Assembly: GCA_022563655.1 (NCBI GenBank)
Contig: JADFMW010000010.1
Coordinates: 1-24,323, forward strand
Direction: 5' to 3'
Source of the DNA: Pseudomonadota bacterium
GTDB taxonomy: Bacteria > Pseudomonadota > Alphaproteobacteria > JAAXGF01
Length of the DNA: 24,323 bases
The notes under the pieces are model-generated. The model searched no databases. It saw nothing but the letters and a program-made list of their open reading frames with translations, and was not told where the DNA came from. Positions 15,864 through 23,966 of this stretch are shown piece after piece. Within the stretch, counting starts at the first letter, position 1; each line of letters opens with the position of its first letter. The position numbers and the translations under genes are program-made.

Positions 15864-15959
15864 CCCCTACTCCACGGTCACGCTCCTGGCGAGGTTGCGG
15901 GGCGGGTCGATGTCGGTGTCCTTGATGACCGCGACGTGGTAGGCCGGGAGCCGCACCGG
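15864..15959 (-). pseudogene. glmS 3'-end remnant 2 (last ~31 codons)
   Basis: On the minus strand it reads AYHVAVIKDTDIDPPRNLA then RSVTVE and TAG. It aligns without gaps to the last 30 codons and stop of the intact glmS (17254-17346), with 7 differences in 93 bases, several of them changing residues. Upstream coding sequence is absent: homology stops abruptly at 15959, and at 15864 on the other side. It lacks the glmS terminator hairpin that remnant 1 keeps. It shares all three diagnostic differences of remnant 1, so the two remnants descend from the same non-resident glmS allele. Confidence 0.9.
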
Positions 15960-15970
15960 CAGAGGCGCTA

Positions 15971-15999
15971 GGTTAGCCGCCCTGGCAAGGCGGCCAACC
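15971..15999 (-). terminator. Hairpin downstream of the metallo-beta-lactamase-fold gene
   Basis: GGTTAGCCGCC (15971-15981) pairs with GGCGGCCAACC (15989-15999) with one wobble/mismatch and a 7-base loop. It lies 50 bases after the stop at 16050 on the minus strand. There is no clear T-run, so termination is only likely. Confidence 0.45.
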
Positions 16000-16049
16000 C
16001 CGCGTGCCCAATTCATCCATTACTCGGCCGACATCACTTGGGGCCGACA

Positions 16050-16901
16050 TCATTTGGTAAGGGTATAGGCCTTTCCGACCTCGGGCTTGAGGACGTTGAG
16101 GCCAAGGCCGAGCTTCTTGACCTCTGCCTCGAACTCATCGGGCGTTCCCATCCAGGGCGGATGGCCCTTGACGCGGAAATGTTGCGGCACCACGGTCTTC
16201 AGGTTGGGATTGTCGGTCATCAGGAGCTTGGCGGCGAAGGCCGCGTCGTCCGGGTGCATCATGAACCGGCCGGCAATGGGGATCAGCGCCACGTGCGGCT
16301 GGAAGCGCATGCCGAAGAGCTGAAGCTCCATGCTCAGCCCGGTGCTCCCGGCCATCAGGACCTTGAGCCCGTCCTCGAAGGTGATCAGCGCGCCCGATGC
16401 CGGCCCCCCACTGTAGCGGGCCGGAAAGCCCTTCTCCTTGGGCGCGATGCCGGAGCCGTGAGCCGACTGGACGAGCTGCACCGTGATGTCGCCGAGCTCG
16501 TAGCGGCCGCCGATGCTACCTCTGTAGACTTGCTTTCTGGAGCCGCCGAACCCCTCGATCTGGTTCTGCATCCATGAGCCCAGCTCGGCGACGGTGAAGA
16601 TGGTGGCGCCGGTATTGGCCGCTATCTCGACGGCGTCGCCCTGATCGTCGCCGTGGCCCGAGGTGGCGAGAATGAGGTCGACCTCGCCCTTCTTGTAGAA
16701 ATCGATGCCGAATGGTGCGTCCTTGTTGCCCTTGATCCAGGGGTTAATCAGGATGACCTTGCCGGTATCGGAAACGAAGCGGAAGTGCTGGTTCCCGTAG
16801 AAGGTCATCTCGACCGCCAGCGCCATCACGGACCAGGCGGCGGTGAGAATGAAAGCGATTGAGGCGGCAATCACAATCCGCCCAGAGGATCGTTTCAGCA
16901 T
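16050..16901 (-). CDS. Exported metallo-beta-lactamase-fold protein (UlaG/UPF0173-like) with altered metal site
   Basis: 283 aa. A signal peptide or anchor spans residues 8-29. The rest follows the UlaG/UPF0173 branch of the metallo-beta-lactamase superfamily: TFYGNQHFRFVSDTGKVILINPW, AHGSG, MAGSTGLSMELQLFG, ALIPIAGRFMMHPDDAA and VVPQHF. The usual metal motif THxHxDH appears as TSGHGDD (80-86), so the first His is Ser81 and the last is Asp86. The Asp ligand of GDTG is Ser186. His83, Asp85, His148 and His241 remain. Catalysis may be lost or use one metal. The start has GGGAGG upstream. It is cargo between glmS and glmS remnant 2; its base composition is close to that of the host. Confidence 0.82.
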   Translation of the reverse strand: MLKRSSGRIVIAASIAFILTAAWSVMALAVEMTFYGNQHFRFVSDTGKVILINPWIKGNKDAPFGIDFYKKGEVDLILATSGHGDDQGDAVEIAANTGATIFTVAELGSWMQNQIEGFGGSRKQVYRGSIGGRYELGDITVQLVQSAHGSGIAPKEKGFPARYSGGPASGALITFEDGLKVLMAGSTGLSMELQLFGMRFQPHVALIPIAGRFMMHPDDAAFAAKLLMTDNPNLKTVVPQHFRVKGHPPWMGTPDEFEAEVKKLGLGLNVLKPEVGKAYTLTK

Positions 16902-17133
16902 TTGCGAGGCCTCCCTGCTTCACGGTTGATTCTGTCTTGATCGGCGTCCGGGACCGGATCGCGAATGTCCCCCGTTATCACCCTACACCAGATGTCCGAT
17001 ATGATCCCGATATCGCAGATATCATAGCGTTGCACAATGTTGCACGGCCGGCCCGGAAACGCCACCGAACGGATCCTCCCGGCCGCCACGGCGATACCCT
17101 CGCGCTTGCCGAGCTCCTCGAAACCTCCTTGGT

Positions 17134-17187
17134 GATTGGAGTAATTGGGGTAATTGGGGTAATTGGGGCAATTGGGGTTATTGGCAC
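17134..17187 (+). repeat. 9-bp tandem repeat, six units
   Basis: Units of the type AATTGGGGT are repeated from GATTGGAGT through TATTGGCAC, with the central copies exact. It lies in the gene-free 16902-17253 region between the MBL-fold gene and the glmS end. That region also holds a doubled GTTGCAC at about 17031-17047 and dense GATATC-type palindromes at about 16995-17025. Slippage-prone; no coding. Confidence 0.9.
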
Positions 17188-17230
17188 CCCATCACCGGCG
17201 CGAATCAAAAACCAGGCGGCCTCTAGGATT

Positions 17231-17244
17231 GGCTCGGTTGAGCC
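17231..17244 (-). terminator. Hairpin downstream of glmS
   Basis: GGCTCGGTTGAGCC forms a 5-bp stem ten bases after the glmS stop on the minus strand. A T-run occurs only some 20 bases further on (GGTTTTTG on the minus strand), so termination strength is uncertain. The same hairpin is repeated beside glmS remnant 1. Confidence 0.5.
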
Positions 17245-17253
17245 ATTCCCCCC

Positions 17254-19077
17254 CTACTCCACGGTGACGCTCTTGGCCAGGTTGCGGGGCTGGTCGATGT
17301 CGGTGCCCTTGATGACCGCGACGTGGTAGGCCAGGAGCTGCACCGGGATCGAGTACAGGATCGGGGCGACGAAGGGATCGACCGTGGGCAGCTCGATGGT
17401 CGCCGCGGCGAGGCCGCCGAGCGCCTTGACCCCGGCCGCGTCGCTCAGGAACACCACGTGGGCGCCGCGGGCGATGACCTCGTGCATGTTCGAGGCGGTC
17501 TTCTTGAACAGCGCGTCGCTGGGCGCGACGACGATCACCGGCACGCCCTCGTCGATCAGCGCGATGGGGCCGTGCTTGAGCTCGCCGGCGGCGAAGCCCT
17601 CGGCGTGGATATACGAGATCTCCTTGAGCTTGAGCGCGCCTTCGAGGGCGATGGGGTAGCCGGTGCCGCGGCCGATGAACAGCACGTCGCGCGCCTTGGC
17701 GACGTCGGCGGCGAGCGCGCCGATGCCGTGGTCGTGGTTGAGCACGTTGGCGGCGTGCTTGGGCACCTCGGCGAGCGCCGCCGTCAGCCGCGCGACCTCG
17801 TCGGCGCCGATCGCGCCGCGCGCCCGGGCGCACGCCAGCGCGAAACACGCGAGCACGACGAGCTGGGTGGTGAACGCCTTGGTCGAGACGACGCCGATCT
17901 CGGGCCCCGCGAGGGTGCGCAGCACGACGTCGGATTCGCGCGCCATCGTGCTCTCGGCGACGTTGAGCAGCGACAGTGAGTGCTGGCCGTGCTGGCGCGC
18001 GAAGCGGAGCGCCGCGAGGGTATCGGCGGTCTCGCCCGACTGCGAGATGAACAGCGCCAGGCCGCCCTCGGGCAGCGGCGCCTCGCGGTAGCGGAACTCG
18101 GACGCGATATCGACCTCGGTCGGCAACCGGGCGATCGATTCCAGCCAGTACTTGGCGCAAAGCCCGGCGTAGAACGAGGTGCCGCAGGCGACGATGGTGA
18201 TCTTGGGCAGCTCGGCGAAATCGAAGGGCAGCTCGGGCAGCCGGATCTCGCCGCTCACGGGATGGTATAGGCTCGCCAGCGTGTCGCCGATGACCGTGGG
18301 TTGCTCGTAGATCTCCTTGAGCATGAAGTGGGGGTAGTTGCCCTTGCCGATGGCGGCGCCGGACAGCACCGTCTCCATGATCGGTCGCTCGGCGATGCGG
18401 CCGCGGGCGTCGCGCACCACCGCGCCGTCGCGGGTGAGCTCGACCCAATCGCCCTCCTCGAGGTAGGCGATCATGCGCGTCAGCGGGGCCAGCGCCAGGG
18501 CGTCCGAGCCCAGGAACATCTCGCCGTCGCCGTAGCCCACGGCGAGCGGGCTGCCCCGCCGGGCGCCGATGATCAGACCGTCCTCGCCGGCGAACAGGAT
18601 GCCGAGCGCGAAGGCGCCCTTGAGGCGCTTGAGCGCAGCCGCCGTGGCCTTTCGCGGCGACGACCCCTGGTCCAGGTAGTCGGTGATCAGGTGCGCGACC
18701 ACCTCGGTGTCGGTCTCGGTCTCGAAGCGGCGGCCCTTGGCGATCAGCTCGTCGCGCAGCGGCTGGAAGTTCTCGATGATGCCGTTGTGGACGACGGCGA
18801 CGCGCGCGGTGGCGTGGGGGTGGGCGTTGATCGTGGTCGGCGCGCCGTGGGTCGCCCAGCGGGTGTGGCCGAGGCCGACGGTGCCGTCGAGCGGGTCGTC
18901 ACGCAGCAGCGCCTCGAGGGCGCCGATCTTGCCCTCGGCGCGGCGCCGCTCGATCGCGCCGTCGACGATGGTGGCGACGCCGGCCGAATCGTAGCCGCGG
19001 TAGGCGAGCCGCTTGAGCCCGTCGACCAGCAGCGGAGCCGCCGGCCCCTTGCCGACTACGCCGATGATGCCGCACAT
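17254..19077 (-). CDS. glmS: Glutamine--fructose-6-phosphate aminotransferase (isomerizing)
   Basis: 607 aa, full length. It makes glucosamine 6-phosphate from fructose 6-phosphate and glutamine, committing carbon to peptidoglycan and lipopolysaccharide. The N-terminal glutaminase begins MCGIIGVVG with the catalytic Cys2 and contains LGHTRWATHG and VHNGIIEN. Two SIS sugar-isomerase domains follow (ACGTSFYAG, ISQSGETADT, SVASTKAFTTQ-like VVSTKAFTTQ, RGTGYPIALEGALKLKEIS, HAEGFAAGELKHGPIALID). The end is PRNLAKSVTVE, the segment read by Tn7-type targeting proteins in many bacteria. It starts six bases after the glmU stop, so the two form an operon. Confidence 0.98.
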   Translation of the reverse strand: MCGIIGVVGKGPAAPLLVDGLKRLAYRGYDSAGVATIVDGAIERRRAEGKIGALEALLRDDPLDGTVGLGHTRWATHGAPTTINAHPHATARVAVVHNGIIENFQPLRDELIAKGRRFETETDTEVVAHLITDYLDQGSSPRKATAAALKRLKGAFALGILFAGEDGLIIGARRGSPLAVGYGDGEMFLGSDALALAPLTRMIAYLEEGDWVELTRDGAVVRDARGRIAERPIMETVLSGAAIGKGNYPHFMLKEIYEQPTVIGDTLASLYHPVSGEIRLPELPFDFAELPKITIVACGTSFYAGLCAKYWLESIARLPTEVDIASEFRYREAPLPEGGLALFISQSGETADTLAALRFARQHGQHSLSLLNVAESTMARESDVVLRTLAGPEIGVVSTKAFTTQLVVLACFALACARARGAIGADEVARLTAALAEVPKHAANVLNHDHGIGALAADVAKARDVLFIGRGTGYPIALEGALKLKEISYIHAEGFAAGELKHGPIALIDEGVPVIVVAPSDALFKKTASNMHEVIARGAHVVFLSDAAGVKALGGLAAATIELPTVDPFVAPILYSIPVQLLAYHVAVIKGTDIDQPRNLAKSVTVE

Positions 19078-19083
19078 CGCGCC

Positions 19084-20472
19084 TCAGCCGTCCTTTTTCC
19101 CGCCTCCGCGCTTGGCCTTGCGTTTGCGCTCGCGAAAGCGCGCGGCCCAGCCGGCGCGGATATCCTGCGGCGCGCGGGTCACCGCCAGCGCGTCGTCGGG
19201 CACGTCCTTGGTGATCACGCTGCCAGCGCCGACATGGGCGCCGTCGCCCACCACGACCGGGGCGACCAGCGCGGTGTTCGAGCCGATGAAGGCGCCGGCG
19301 CCGATCTCGGTGCGCGCCTTGTCGAAGCCGTCGTAATTGCAGGTGATCGTGCCGGCGCCGACGTTGGCCTTGGCGCCGACGCGGGCGTCGCCGATGTAGC
19401 TCAGGTGGTTGACCTTGGCGCCGGCCTCGATCACCGCCTGTTTGATCTCGACGAAGTTTCCGACGCGCGCGCCGACGCCCACCTCGGCCCCGGGGCGCAG
19501 CCGCGCGAACGGCCCGACGGCGGCGCCGTTGCCGATCGTCGCGCCCTCGATGTGCGAGAACGCCCGGATGCGCACGCCGTCGCCGACGCGCACGCCGGGG
19601 CCGAACACGACGTGCGGCTCGACGACAACATCGCGGCCGAACGCCGTGTCGAAGCTCAGATACACGCTGTCCGGGTCGAGCAAGGTCGCGCCCGCCTCCA
19701 TCGCCGCGTTGCGCAAGCGGCGCTGCACCACCGCCTCGGCGGCGGCGAGGCCGGCGCGCGAATCGACGCCCACGAGCTCGTCGGCCGCGGCCTCGACGAC
19801 GGCGCACGAGAGGCCGTCGGCGCGGGCCAGCGCGACGATGTCGGTGAGGTAGTGCTCGCCCTTGGCGTTGTCGCACCCGACCCGGTCGACGAGGCCGAAC
19901 AGGCGGCCCGCGTCGAGAGCCATCACGCCCGAGTTGCACAGGGTGAGCGCGCGCTCCTCGGGCGTGGCGTCGCGGAACTCGACAATGCGCTCGAGCGCCC
20001 CGTCGGCGCCGACAACGAGGCGGCCGTACTCGCCCGCATCGTCCCGCCGCACGCCGAGTACCACGACGGCCGGCTCGGGCTCGGCGCGGCGCGCGGCGAC
20101 CACCGCGCGCAACGTCTCGGCCGTGATCAGCGGGCCGTCGCCGAACACGATCAGCGCGTCGCCGGCGAAGCCCTCGAGCGCGCCGCGCGCCGCGCCGACG
20201 GCGTGCGCGGTGCCGAGCTGCTCGCGCTGCACCACGGCTTCCACCGGCACCTCCACCGGCGCCGCCGCCCCAGCGACCGCGTCCATGACCGCGTCCATGC
20301 CGGGGGCCACCACCACCACAACTCGGGCGGGCTCGAGCGCCGCCACCGTGGCGCACACGTGCGCGATCATCGGCCGCCCGGCCAAGGGGTGCAGCACCTT
20401 GGGCAGGCTTCCGCGCATTCGCGTCCCCTTGCCGGCGGCAAGAACGATGGCGGCGGTTTCGCGGTCAGCCAT
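19084..20472 (-). CDS. glmU: Bifunctional N-acetylglucosamine-1-phosphate uridyltransferase / glucosamine-1-phosphate acetyltransferase
   Basis: 462 aa, full length. The N-terminal pyrophosphorylase has LAAGKGTRMRGSLPKVLHPLAGRPM and FGDGPLIT; the C-terminal acetyltransferase is a left-handed beta-helix of hexapeptides with FVEIKQAVI, NHLSYIGDARVGAKANVGAG and NYDGFDKARTEIG. Product: UDP-N-acetylglucosamine. A longer frame reaches 20529, but the family N-terminus begins at the ATG at 20472. No strong Shine-Dalgarno is visible (GAG twelve bases upstream). The C-terminus is basic (KRKAKRGGGKKDG). glmS follows after six bases. A partial inverted copy of this gene's 5' end lies at 22992-23055. Confidence 0.97.
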   Translation of the reverse strand: MADRETAAIVLAAGKGTRMRGSLPKVLHPLAGRPMIAHVCATVAALEPARVVVVVAPGMDAVMDAVAGAAAPVEVPVEAVVQREQLGTAHAVGAARGALEGFAGDALIVFGDGPLITAETLRAVVAARRAEPEPAVVVLGVRRDDAGEYGRLVVGADGALERIVEFRDATPEERALTLCNSGVMALDAGRLFGLVDRVGCDNAKGEHYLTDIVALARADGLSCAVVEAAADELVGVDSRAGLAAAEAVVQRRLRNAAMEAGATLLDPDSVYLSFDTAFGRDVVVEPHVVFGPGVRVGDGVRIRAFSHIEGATIGNGAAVGPFARLRPGAEVGVGARVGNFVEIKQAVIEAGAKVNHLSYIGDARVGAKANVGAGTITCNYDGFDKARTEIGAGAFIGSNTALVAPVVVGDGAHVGAGSVITKDVPDDALAVTRAPQDIRAGWAARFRERKRKAKRGGGKKDG

Positions 20473-20871
20473 GGCGGCGAGGCTCGATGTGGCCGGGCGC
20501 GCCGGACGGCGCCCGCGCGACCTTGCCACAAACGGCGCGGCCGCGCCAAGTCACGAATGATAACGACTTGTGTCCGAGCGTTGCCGCGGCGGTTGAACCG
20601 CGGGCGCCGCTCGCTGCGCCTCGCCCGGCGAGCAGTTGCGGCGAACGCTGCGCGGCGGTCTCGCCTGACTGCCGTAAGACCGCAGGAATTCGATGGCATT
20701 GACACGCCCATGTTTTCGGTCGCGCTCGCTACGCAGAAGATTCGGATCAGGGATTCGGGAGAGTCACTTCCGCGAAATCACCGCTAGCGCACTTAGGAGG
20801 TAGCACTAGTAGAAGCGATACAACGGGTATTAGCCTATCCGTTATCGCGAACGGGCCAGTTTATTCCGATA

Positions 20872-22515
20872 TCATCGCCATTCCTGATATATATCCCGTA
20901 GTCCTTGCTGATCTAAAATCTGATCAAAGGATAGAACAAACATACGTACGGGCTTCGTAGCTAGTTCTTGCTTATGTATTGGCAGTCGTCTAATAGTATC
21001 GAACACTTTACCAATAATATCACGAAATACATCTGGGTTATCTCTCGTTTTACTGAATGTAATTTCATCGCGCATGTGCTCAATTTCGGCATCGTGATAA
21101 AATAGCCCAGGGGCATAAAACAAATTCATGAGCATACTTAAGTTGAAATCAAGTTCTGGATCGAAACTGTCCCACATCTCAACTACAACTTTCGAAGTAT
21201 AAGCTAGAAAGCGATTCGGAACATCTCTGACTAACTCCTTTACACCGTAATCGTCATTCAAACGTTTGAACACTAATTCACGATGAGCATGCCCAATTGC
21301 ATCGTGTTGTCGAGAGCACTTTGGCGAAAACATAGGACCACTTAAAATAAGCCGGCGCATCCCCAATTCGAACAAGCTGTCGTTCCAGCTAGGATGGCGT
21401 TTCCGTGTATACTTAACCGCTTCGTCCCAAAGTCGCCCAAGTCGTGGATCAAGACCGATCAATATATCTTTTATATCGACTTCCTCGCTCACCCGGCTAC
21501 TCGTTAAGTCCGCTGCGTACGCGTCGTCAAACTGATCGTCAAACCAGTGAGCTAGGTATACCCACATCGAACGCAACTCGATCTCATCCGGATCGACGGC
21601 GTGGTGCGCCATAATAAACGCCTGGGTCTCTACGTCTCGATAAGTATGAACGCTACTTTCATGAAAATCCAAAGGCGATACCCAACGAGAGTCGACTGAA
21701 CGTAAAAACTGACGAAATCGTTCTTCGCCCCTGAATACGTGCTTGACCACTATCGGGAGTTGTCGTTCGGGGATTACGCCATATGCTGGCACGAGGGTAG
21801 ACCTGTTATTGAATTCAAGAGTTGGCTGCACGGGTTGCGAGAGCGAGCGCACAGGAATATGCCGCATCGAATGGGCGCCGGTGACACCGATGCCCATCGC
21901 CATTCCAAACCAAAGCCCGAAAAGGAGGCCATTACTTTTCATAACATTAGCTAAACCAACGAAGATTGTCACATCTTGTTGACCGGAAAGCCGCCCAATA
22001 AGAAAAATTACAAGAACAATAAAGTATGCCACATAGACGGAGAATATATGTGTGAACATCATTTCGCGAAAACGCTTGCGCGGTGCTCGTGGAGGCCACC
22101 ACTCGAACCGAGCGGCGATTGCAAATCGAATCGCTAGCAGGGCTAATGTAACAAATGCTAGCACATTGAAATTGAATACATCTCTCCAGGACGCAGCCGT
22201 ACCCGTCATGAAGGATAACACTATAAAGTCAAGTAATAGCAAAAGTAAGTTTGTGGGCGGATATTGAGTCGCCAGAATCTCCGAGTAAAGCCAATAGAAA
22301 CAAATTAATACACCACCGTAAAGGATCCCACTAATCAATTGTATAGCGTTAGGTAACTGTATAGGGACTGCCTGTATAGAGACTGGTTGTCCAAGCAACG
22401 TTAGCCCCAAGAGGGTTGCACCCCACGCCAGCATGGCGGCAGCAAACATGAAAGAGACGAACGCTCGATATGCCTCCCTCGTTACGACCGGGTACCTATG
22501 ATTGCCGGAAAACAT
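20872..22515 (-). CDS. Six-helix membrane protein with large helical cytosolic domain, unknown function
   Basis: 547 aa, not recognised. The N-terminal third has about six hydrophobic segments (near 18-42, 58-81, 88-106, 114-136, 153-177, 182-213). The C-terminal ~330 residues are soluble and look all-helical. An acidic cluster HWFDDQFDD (323-331) sits in a predicted helix and recalls the Mg-binding DDxxD motif of class I terpenoid synthases. A second acidic stretch, MWDSFDPELDFN (447-458), lies further on. The expected NSE motif is not clearly present, so this is only a hint. Base composition is far more AT-rich than the rest of the window, a strong sign of transfer. GAGGA lies about ten bases upstream of the ATG. 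It stands alone between glmU and an inverted glmU remnant. Confidence 0.7.
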   Translation of the reverse strand: MFSGNHRYPVVTREAYRAFVSFMFAAAMLAWGATLLGLTLLGQPVSIQAVPIQLPNAIQLISGILYGGVLICFYWLYSEILATQYPPTNLLLLLLDFIVLSFMTGTAASWRDVFNFNVLAFVTLALLAIRFAIAARFEWWPPRAPRKRFREMMFTHIFSVYVAYFIVLVIFLIGRLSGQQDVTIFVGLANVMKSNGLLFGLWFGMAMGIGVTGAHSMRHIPVRSLSQPVQPTLEFNNRSTLVPAYGVIPERQLPIVVKHVFRGEERFRQFLRSVDSRWVSPLDFHESSVHTYRDVETQAFIMAHHAVDPDEIELRSMWVYLAHWFDDQFDDAYAADLTSSRVSEEVDIKDILIGLDPRLGRLWDEAVKYTRKRHPSWNDSLFELGMRRLILSGPMFSPKCSRQHDAIGHAHRELVFKRLNDDYGVKELVRDVPNRFLAYTSKVVVEMWDSFDPELDFNLSMLMNLFYAPGLFYHDAEIEHMRDEITFSKTRDNPDVFRDIIGKVFDTIRRLPIHKQELATKPVRMFVLSFDQILDQQGLRDIYQEWR

Positions 22516-22990
22516 CAGGCGCAGCTCCTCGCAACCGTTAGTTTTGTTACCCTTAGAAAAAAAACTGTCCTACGTACACTCACTCGGGGTGATGCGCCAT
22601 CGCGTAGGGGCCATTTTGGCAACCGTGGTTTTGAAAACCTTGATGTTTGCAGCCAGATATTCAACTAACCAAATCATTCCTTTGGGCCGAACGTCCGTGC
22701 CAAGAGTGACTTTGAGCCGCGATGGGAAAGCCGAAAACCAACCGGCACGTTGGTCGGTGAGTGCAAGTACCGTAGATCCTCACACACAACCCACAAGCAT
22801 GAGAGTCAGGATCGAGATTCGTAACGATACATATTTAGGTTAGCATAGAACCTAACACGCGTCATTATATATATTCACACAACGCTCGATATATATGTCT
22901 GCGTGGATTTCGTGGGAAAGGTCGCATGGATATCGACCTCGTAAGACGGGTCTTCACCCACCACTACAATGCTTGAGCACCACCAGCAGG
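22516..22990. other. AT-rich gene-free stretch upstream of the membrane-protein gene
   Basis: About 475 bases of low-GC DNA, likely holding the promoter of the 547-aa gene. TATATATA runs occur on both sides of a short spacer at about 22865-22894, forming an AT-rich inverted repeat, and a small AAGACGGGTCTT hairpin lies near 22943. A 113-codon plus-strand frame across this stretch has no family features and I do not call it a gene. Confidence 0.5.
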
Positions 22991-22991
22991 C

Positions 22992-23055
22992 GCGGGCTTG
23001 AGCCCCGCCTCCATGGCTGACCGCGAAACCGCCGGTATCATTCCCGCCGCCGGGA
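22992..23055 (+). pseudogene. Inverted remnant of the glmU 5' end
   Basis: The plus strand reads a leader TTGAGCCCCGCCTCC, then ATG at 23011 and codons MADRETAGIIPAAG. The resident glmU begins MADRETAAIVLAAGKG with leader TCGAGCCTCGCCGCC. The match covers about 45 coding bases and some 20 leader bases, then degenerates within a few codons to a stop. Orientation is opposite to glmU, so the low-GC membrane-protein gene lies between two inverted copies of the glmU start. Confidence 0.8.
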
Positions 23056-23085
23056 GGGTGAGCGACGGCGCCGCCAAGCGATATT

Positions 23086-23529
23086 TTAGATAACCATGAA
23101 CGTCGCCGGCGGGACGCGGTCGGAGATGACGTAGATCACGAACTTTTCGCTCTTCGGGCCGGGCATGCCCGGCGAGCCCGACGGCATTCCCGGCAACGCG
23201 ATGCCGGCGATGTCGGGCTGCCGCGACAACAGACGGTCCAGCGCCGCCAGCGGAACGTGCCCTTCGACGACGTATTCCCCGATGATCATCGTATGACAGG
23301 AGTACATATCCTGTGGGACCTTGTGCTTCTCCTTGATCGAGACGATGTCGTCTGTGTTCACCGCGTCGACGTCGATTCCCGCCTCCCTCAGATAGGCGAT
23401 GTATCCGTTGCAGCAGCCGCACGCCGGGTCCTTGTACAGGACGGCCTCGCTGGTTCCGGCCGTGGTCATCACGTATCCAAGCGCGAGCAGCACGACAAGC
23501 GATAGAAGCCCGGCGGCAAGACGTTTCAT
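23086..23529 (-). CDS. DUF411 metal-binding protein, exported
   Basis: 147 aa. A signal peptide covers residues 1-29 (hydrophobic core 6-20). The mature N-terminus has the DUF411 signature VLYKDPACGCCNGYIAYL with Cys37, Cys39 and Cys40, and a later Cys78-His79 in QDMYSCHTM, both conserved in the family. Other family segments are VPLAALDRLL and GIALPGMPSGSPGMPG. DUF411 proteins are linked to copper handling and resistance, but the exact role is not established. The ATG has GGGAGGG eight bases upstream. An FNR-type box lies about 213 bases upstream, suggesting low-oxygen control. No other copper genes are in view. Confidence 0.9.
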   Translation of the reverse strand: MKRLAAGLLSLVVLLALGYVMTTAGTSEAVLYKDPACGCCNGYIAYLREAGIDVDAVNTDDIVSIKEKHKVPQDMYSCHTMIIGEYVVEGHVPLAALDRLLSRQPDIAGIALPGMPSGSPGMPGPKSEKFVIYVISDRVPPATFMVI

Positions 23530-23741
23530 TCCGCGTCCCTCCCGTGTGGGTGACCGGGAGCGTCTCGCGTGGCTTTGCGCGCGAGCATCGCATCCCGTGA
23601 CGCCAGGCGCCCGCGACCGCCCCCGAGCGGCATCGCATGAGCCCTCGGAACTGGCCCGGGGCGGCGCGTCGCCGCGGCGGAAGACGGCCTCGGATATCGC
23701 CCGGCGTCGGGCGCATACTAGCGGCCGGATGAGGGCGCGCC

Positions 23742-23755
23742 TTGATCTGGATCAG
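23742..23755 (-). promoter_or_regulatory. FNR/FixK-type box upstream of the DUF411 gene
   Basis: TTGATCTGGATCAG matches TTGAT-N4-ATCAA at nine of ten bases. It is the only such site within the 437-base gene-free interval 23530-23966, and the DUF411 gene is its nearest start. A class II transcript would carry a leader of about 178 bases. Confidence 0.6.
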
Positions 23756-23836
23756 ATGCGCCCGCCGATGGGGCCGCGGCCACACCCGCCGCCGGCACCG
23801 CGTCCGGGCGCGGGGCCAAGCGTCGGGGCCGCTCGC

Positions 23837-23865
23837 TTGACAGGCGAAAGACCGCCGCCTTATAT
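23837..23865 (+). promoter_or_regulatory. Sigma70-type promoter for tRNA-Val
   Basis: TTGACA (23837-23842) and TTATAT (23860-23865) are spaced by 17 bases. The tRNA begins about 100 bases downstream on the same strand, with no gene between. Confidence 0.7.
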
Positions 23866-23966
23866 GCCCCTGCCGCGCACGCGCCGAAGCCGGTGTGGTG
23901 GAGTTCCCCCCTCAATCCAAGGCGTGCCGGCCTCGCCGGAGCCGCGCGTGTGCTGGCGACATCGAG

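Noticed and set aside
14137..17253. A classical Tn7 insertion downstream of glmS
   Set aside because: No tns genes or Tn7-type end repeats are visible, and Tn7 does not duplicate the glmS coding end, so only the target site is Tn7-like.
18301..20787. 828-codon plus-strand frame
   Set aside because: Antisense to glmS and glmU; long only because high GC removes stop codons.
22502..22843. 113-codon plus-strand frame overlapping the start of the 547-aa gene
   Set aside because: No domain, signal or good ribosome-binding site, and it overlaps the better supported gene start.
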